Shown: piece after piece, positions 14,730 through 15,545 of the stretch
How positions within the stretch are numbered: position 1 is the stretch's first letter
How the letters are laid out: each line of letters begins with the position of its first letter
Assembly: GCA_029859485.1 (NCBI GenBank)
Contig: JAOUDB010000020.1
Coordinates: forward strand, 1 to 15,545
DNA from: Desulfuromonadales bacterium
GTDB taxonomy: Bacteria; Desulfobacterota; Desulfuromonadia; Desulfuromonadales; BM103
DNA length: 15,545 bases
Direction of reading: 5' to 3'
Made by a program: the position numbers and the translations under genes
The notes under the pieces: generated by a model
What the model was told of the DNA's origin: nothing
The model's database searches: none
The model's input: the letters and a program-made list of their open reading frames with translations, nothing else

Positions 14730-14794
14730 TTAAAATTTTACTGTTCGATCTCAACCTTGGTTATTTGTAGTAAAACCCTGAATTGTCAAAAGTG

Positions 14795-15121
14795 TCAGCT
14801 TTTACGACTGGCTTTTTCTTCCAGACCGGACAGGCCGAAACGGCGCTCCAGTTCTGCATATATTTTTTCAGGGGGCAAATCGTAATAACTCAGCAGCACC
14901 AGGGTATGGAACCATAAATCAGCCACTTCACTGACCACTTCGTCGACCTCGCCACCCTTACCGGCAACAGCAACTTCCGTAGCCTCCTCACCGATCTTAC
15001 CGAGAATCTTATCAAGACCTTTAGCGTAAAGTGATGCCACGTAGGATTTTTCTGACGGATTCTGCTTACGATCCTGAACCACCTGGTAGACGGCATCCAG
15101 AATATCGTTGCGTTCTTTCAT
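14795..15121 (-). CDS. hisE: phosphoribosyl-ATP pyrophosphatase HisE
   Basis: Second step of histidine synthesis: hydrolyses phosphoribosyl-ATP to phosphoribosyl-AMP and pyrophosphate. 108 residues, as expected for stand-alone HisE (not fused to HisI). The all-alpha MazG-like fold motifs are present: GEEATEV (44-50, E45/E46/E49) and EVADLWFH (65-72, with D68), which bind Mg2+. YVASLYAKGLDKILGKIGEE matches the family well. Only a weak ribosome-binding site (AAAGGG about 10 bases off) is seen. It follows hisF in order but is parted from it by 361 bases, so it may have its own promoter, though none stands out. Confidence 0.95.
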   Translation of the reverse strand: MKERNDILDAVYQVVQDRKQNPSEKSYVASLYAKGLDKILGKIGEEATEVAVAGKGGEVDEVVSEVADLWFHTLVLLSYYDLPPEKIYAELERRFGLSGLEEKASRKS

Positions 15122-15141
15122 AATTTGAACCCTTTTTGTTC

Positions 15142-15470
15142 ACCACGAAGGACACGAAGCCCAGAAAGTAAAACTTTTAAAAACATATTTTTTCGGACTT
15201 ATAACCCGAACCGAGGTTGTCAGGATTTAACGCACCAAAAGTAGGCGCTTTAGGCGAAGGCGCGAAGGGGCTGAGAAAGCCCGCAAAGAAAACCACTTCA
15301 AATAGCGAGAGCATCACCCCTTTGCGTCTTTCTTGGCTTTTCTCAGCGTCTTTGCGTTGATCTTTTGATTTCAGCTCTTACCTGTTTTGGTGTAAAAATG
15401 CATTCCCTTTGTTTGCGTTATAGACCCGCATTTTTTGTATTTTCTTCGTGCATTTGGTGCTCTTCGTGGT
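15142..15470. repeat. nested imperfect inverted-repeat region between hisF and hisE
   Basis: The 361-base hisF-hisE gap has no gene but is highly structured. Outer arms: ACCACGAAG at 15142-15150 against CTTCGTGGT at 15462-15470, with more CACGAAG units next to each. Middle arms: CGCGAAG 15261-15267 against CTTTGCG 15350-15356, then GCTGAGAAAGCC 15270-15281 against GGCTTTTCTCAGC 15335-15347 (one bulge). Inner arms: CGCAAAG 15282-15288 against CTTTGCG 15320-15326. In RNA the middle and inner parts give a long hairpin of about 95 nt. No transposase or reading frame of note is present. Confidence 0.7.
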
Positions 15471-15482
15471 TCATTAATAATC

Positions 15483-15545
15483 TTAAAGTCTCACGGGCAC
15501 ATCGTTTTTCTTGAGATATTCCTTACATTCCCCAATCGTGTACTC
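15483..15545 (-). CDS. hisF: imidazole glycerol phosphate synthase subunit HisF, C-terminal 20 residues only
   Basis: The last 20 codons read EYTIGECKEYLKKNDVPVRL and then TAA. This matches the conserved HisF end (xYTIGEVKxYLxxxGIPVR), so the rest of the gene lies beyond the right edge. HisF is the cyclase subunit that makes imidazole glycerol phosphate and AICAR with ammonia from HisH. Together with hisE downstream it shows that the end of a histidine operon enters the window here. Confidence 0.85.
   Translation of the reverse strand, partial: EYTIGECKEYLKKNDVPVRL

Noticed and set aside
14761..14789. Promoter for yqeY just after hisE (TTGACA at the complement of 14784-14789)
   Set aside because: The -35 box is perfect, but no acceptable -10 box lies at 16-18 bases, so it is not called.
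15122..15482. Insertion sequence between hisF and hisE
   Set aside because: No transposase reading frame is present and the ends show no clear target duplication. A non-autonomous element remains possible and is listed as a finding.

Overview
The window is a stretch of bacterial chromosome, most likely from the Desulfuromonadia (Geobacter/Desulfuromonas/Pelobacter group). I infer this from gene order and protein character and could not run a search. The order hisF-hisE-yqeY-cvpA-mutS2-dnaG-rpoD-tRNA(CAU)-nif3-zinc-ribbon gene-rnpB on one strand resembles what I recall of Geobacter-type genomes. The TAXI-type TRAP transporter fits the same group. Every confidently called gene lies on the minus strand. 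The only plausible plus-strand gene is a 52-residue candidate membrane protein.

Reading from the right edge in the direction of transcription, the window opens with the last 20 codons of hisF. A 360-base spacer follows, filled with nested inverted repeats, and then hisE (histidine biosynthesis). After a second copy of the same repeat type come yqeY, cvpA, mutS2 and dnaG, tightly packed: cvpA/mutS2 overlap by 4 bases and mutS2/dnaG by 1. rpoD follows, with its own strong promoter overlapping the dnaG stop codon. This is a macromolecular-synthesis type cluster holding primase and the housekeeping sigma factor. Next come a CAU-anticodon tRNA with a strong intrinsic terminator, a YqfO-type Nif3 protein, a coiled-coil C4 zinc-ribbon protein, and the RNase P RNA gene with its terminator. 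A cysteine-cluster protein and a LOG-family protein follow and look like a two-gene operon.

Positions 2483-3307 are poor in genes. They hold the promoter of the TRAP operon, a palindrome, a short tandem duplication, mutually exclusive short reading frames that may be gene relics, and the small membrane-protein candidate. The left end is a TAXI-TRAP operon: a periplasmic binding protein, an intercistronic hairpin, then a fused 4TM/12TM permease that runs off the left edge.

I see no CRISPR array, prophage, intact insertion sequence, defence system or biosynthetic cluster. Most of the window is conserved core genome. The points worth a second look are the repeat family around hisE, the promoter architecture of rpoD, the terminator that abuts the start of the cysteine-cluster gene, and the contents of the 2.6-3.3 kb gap.
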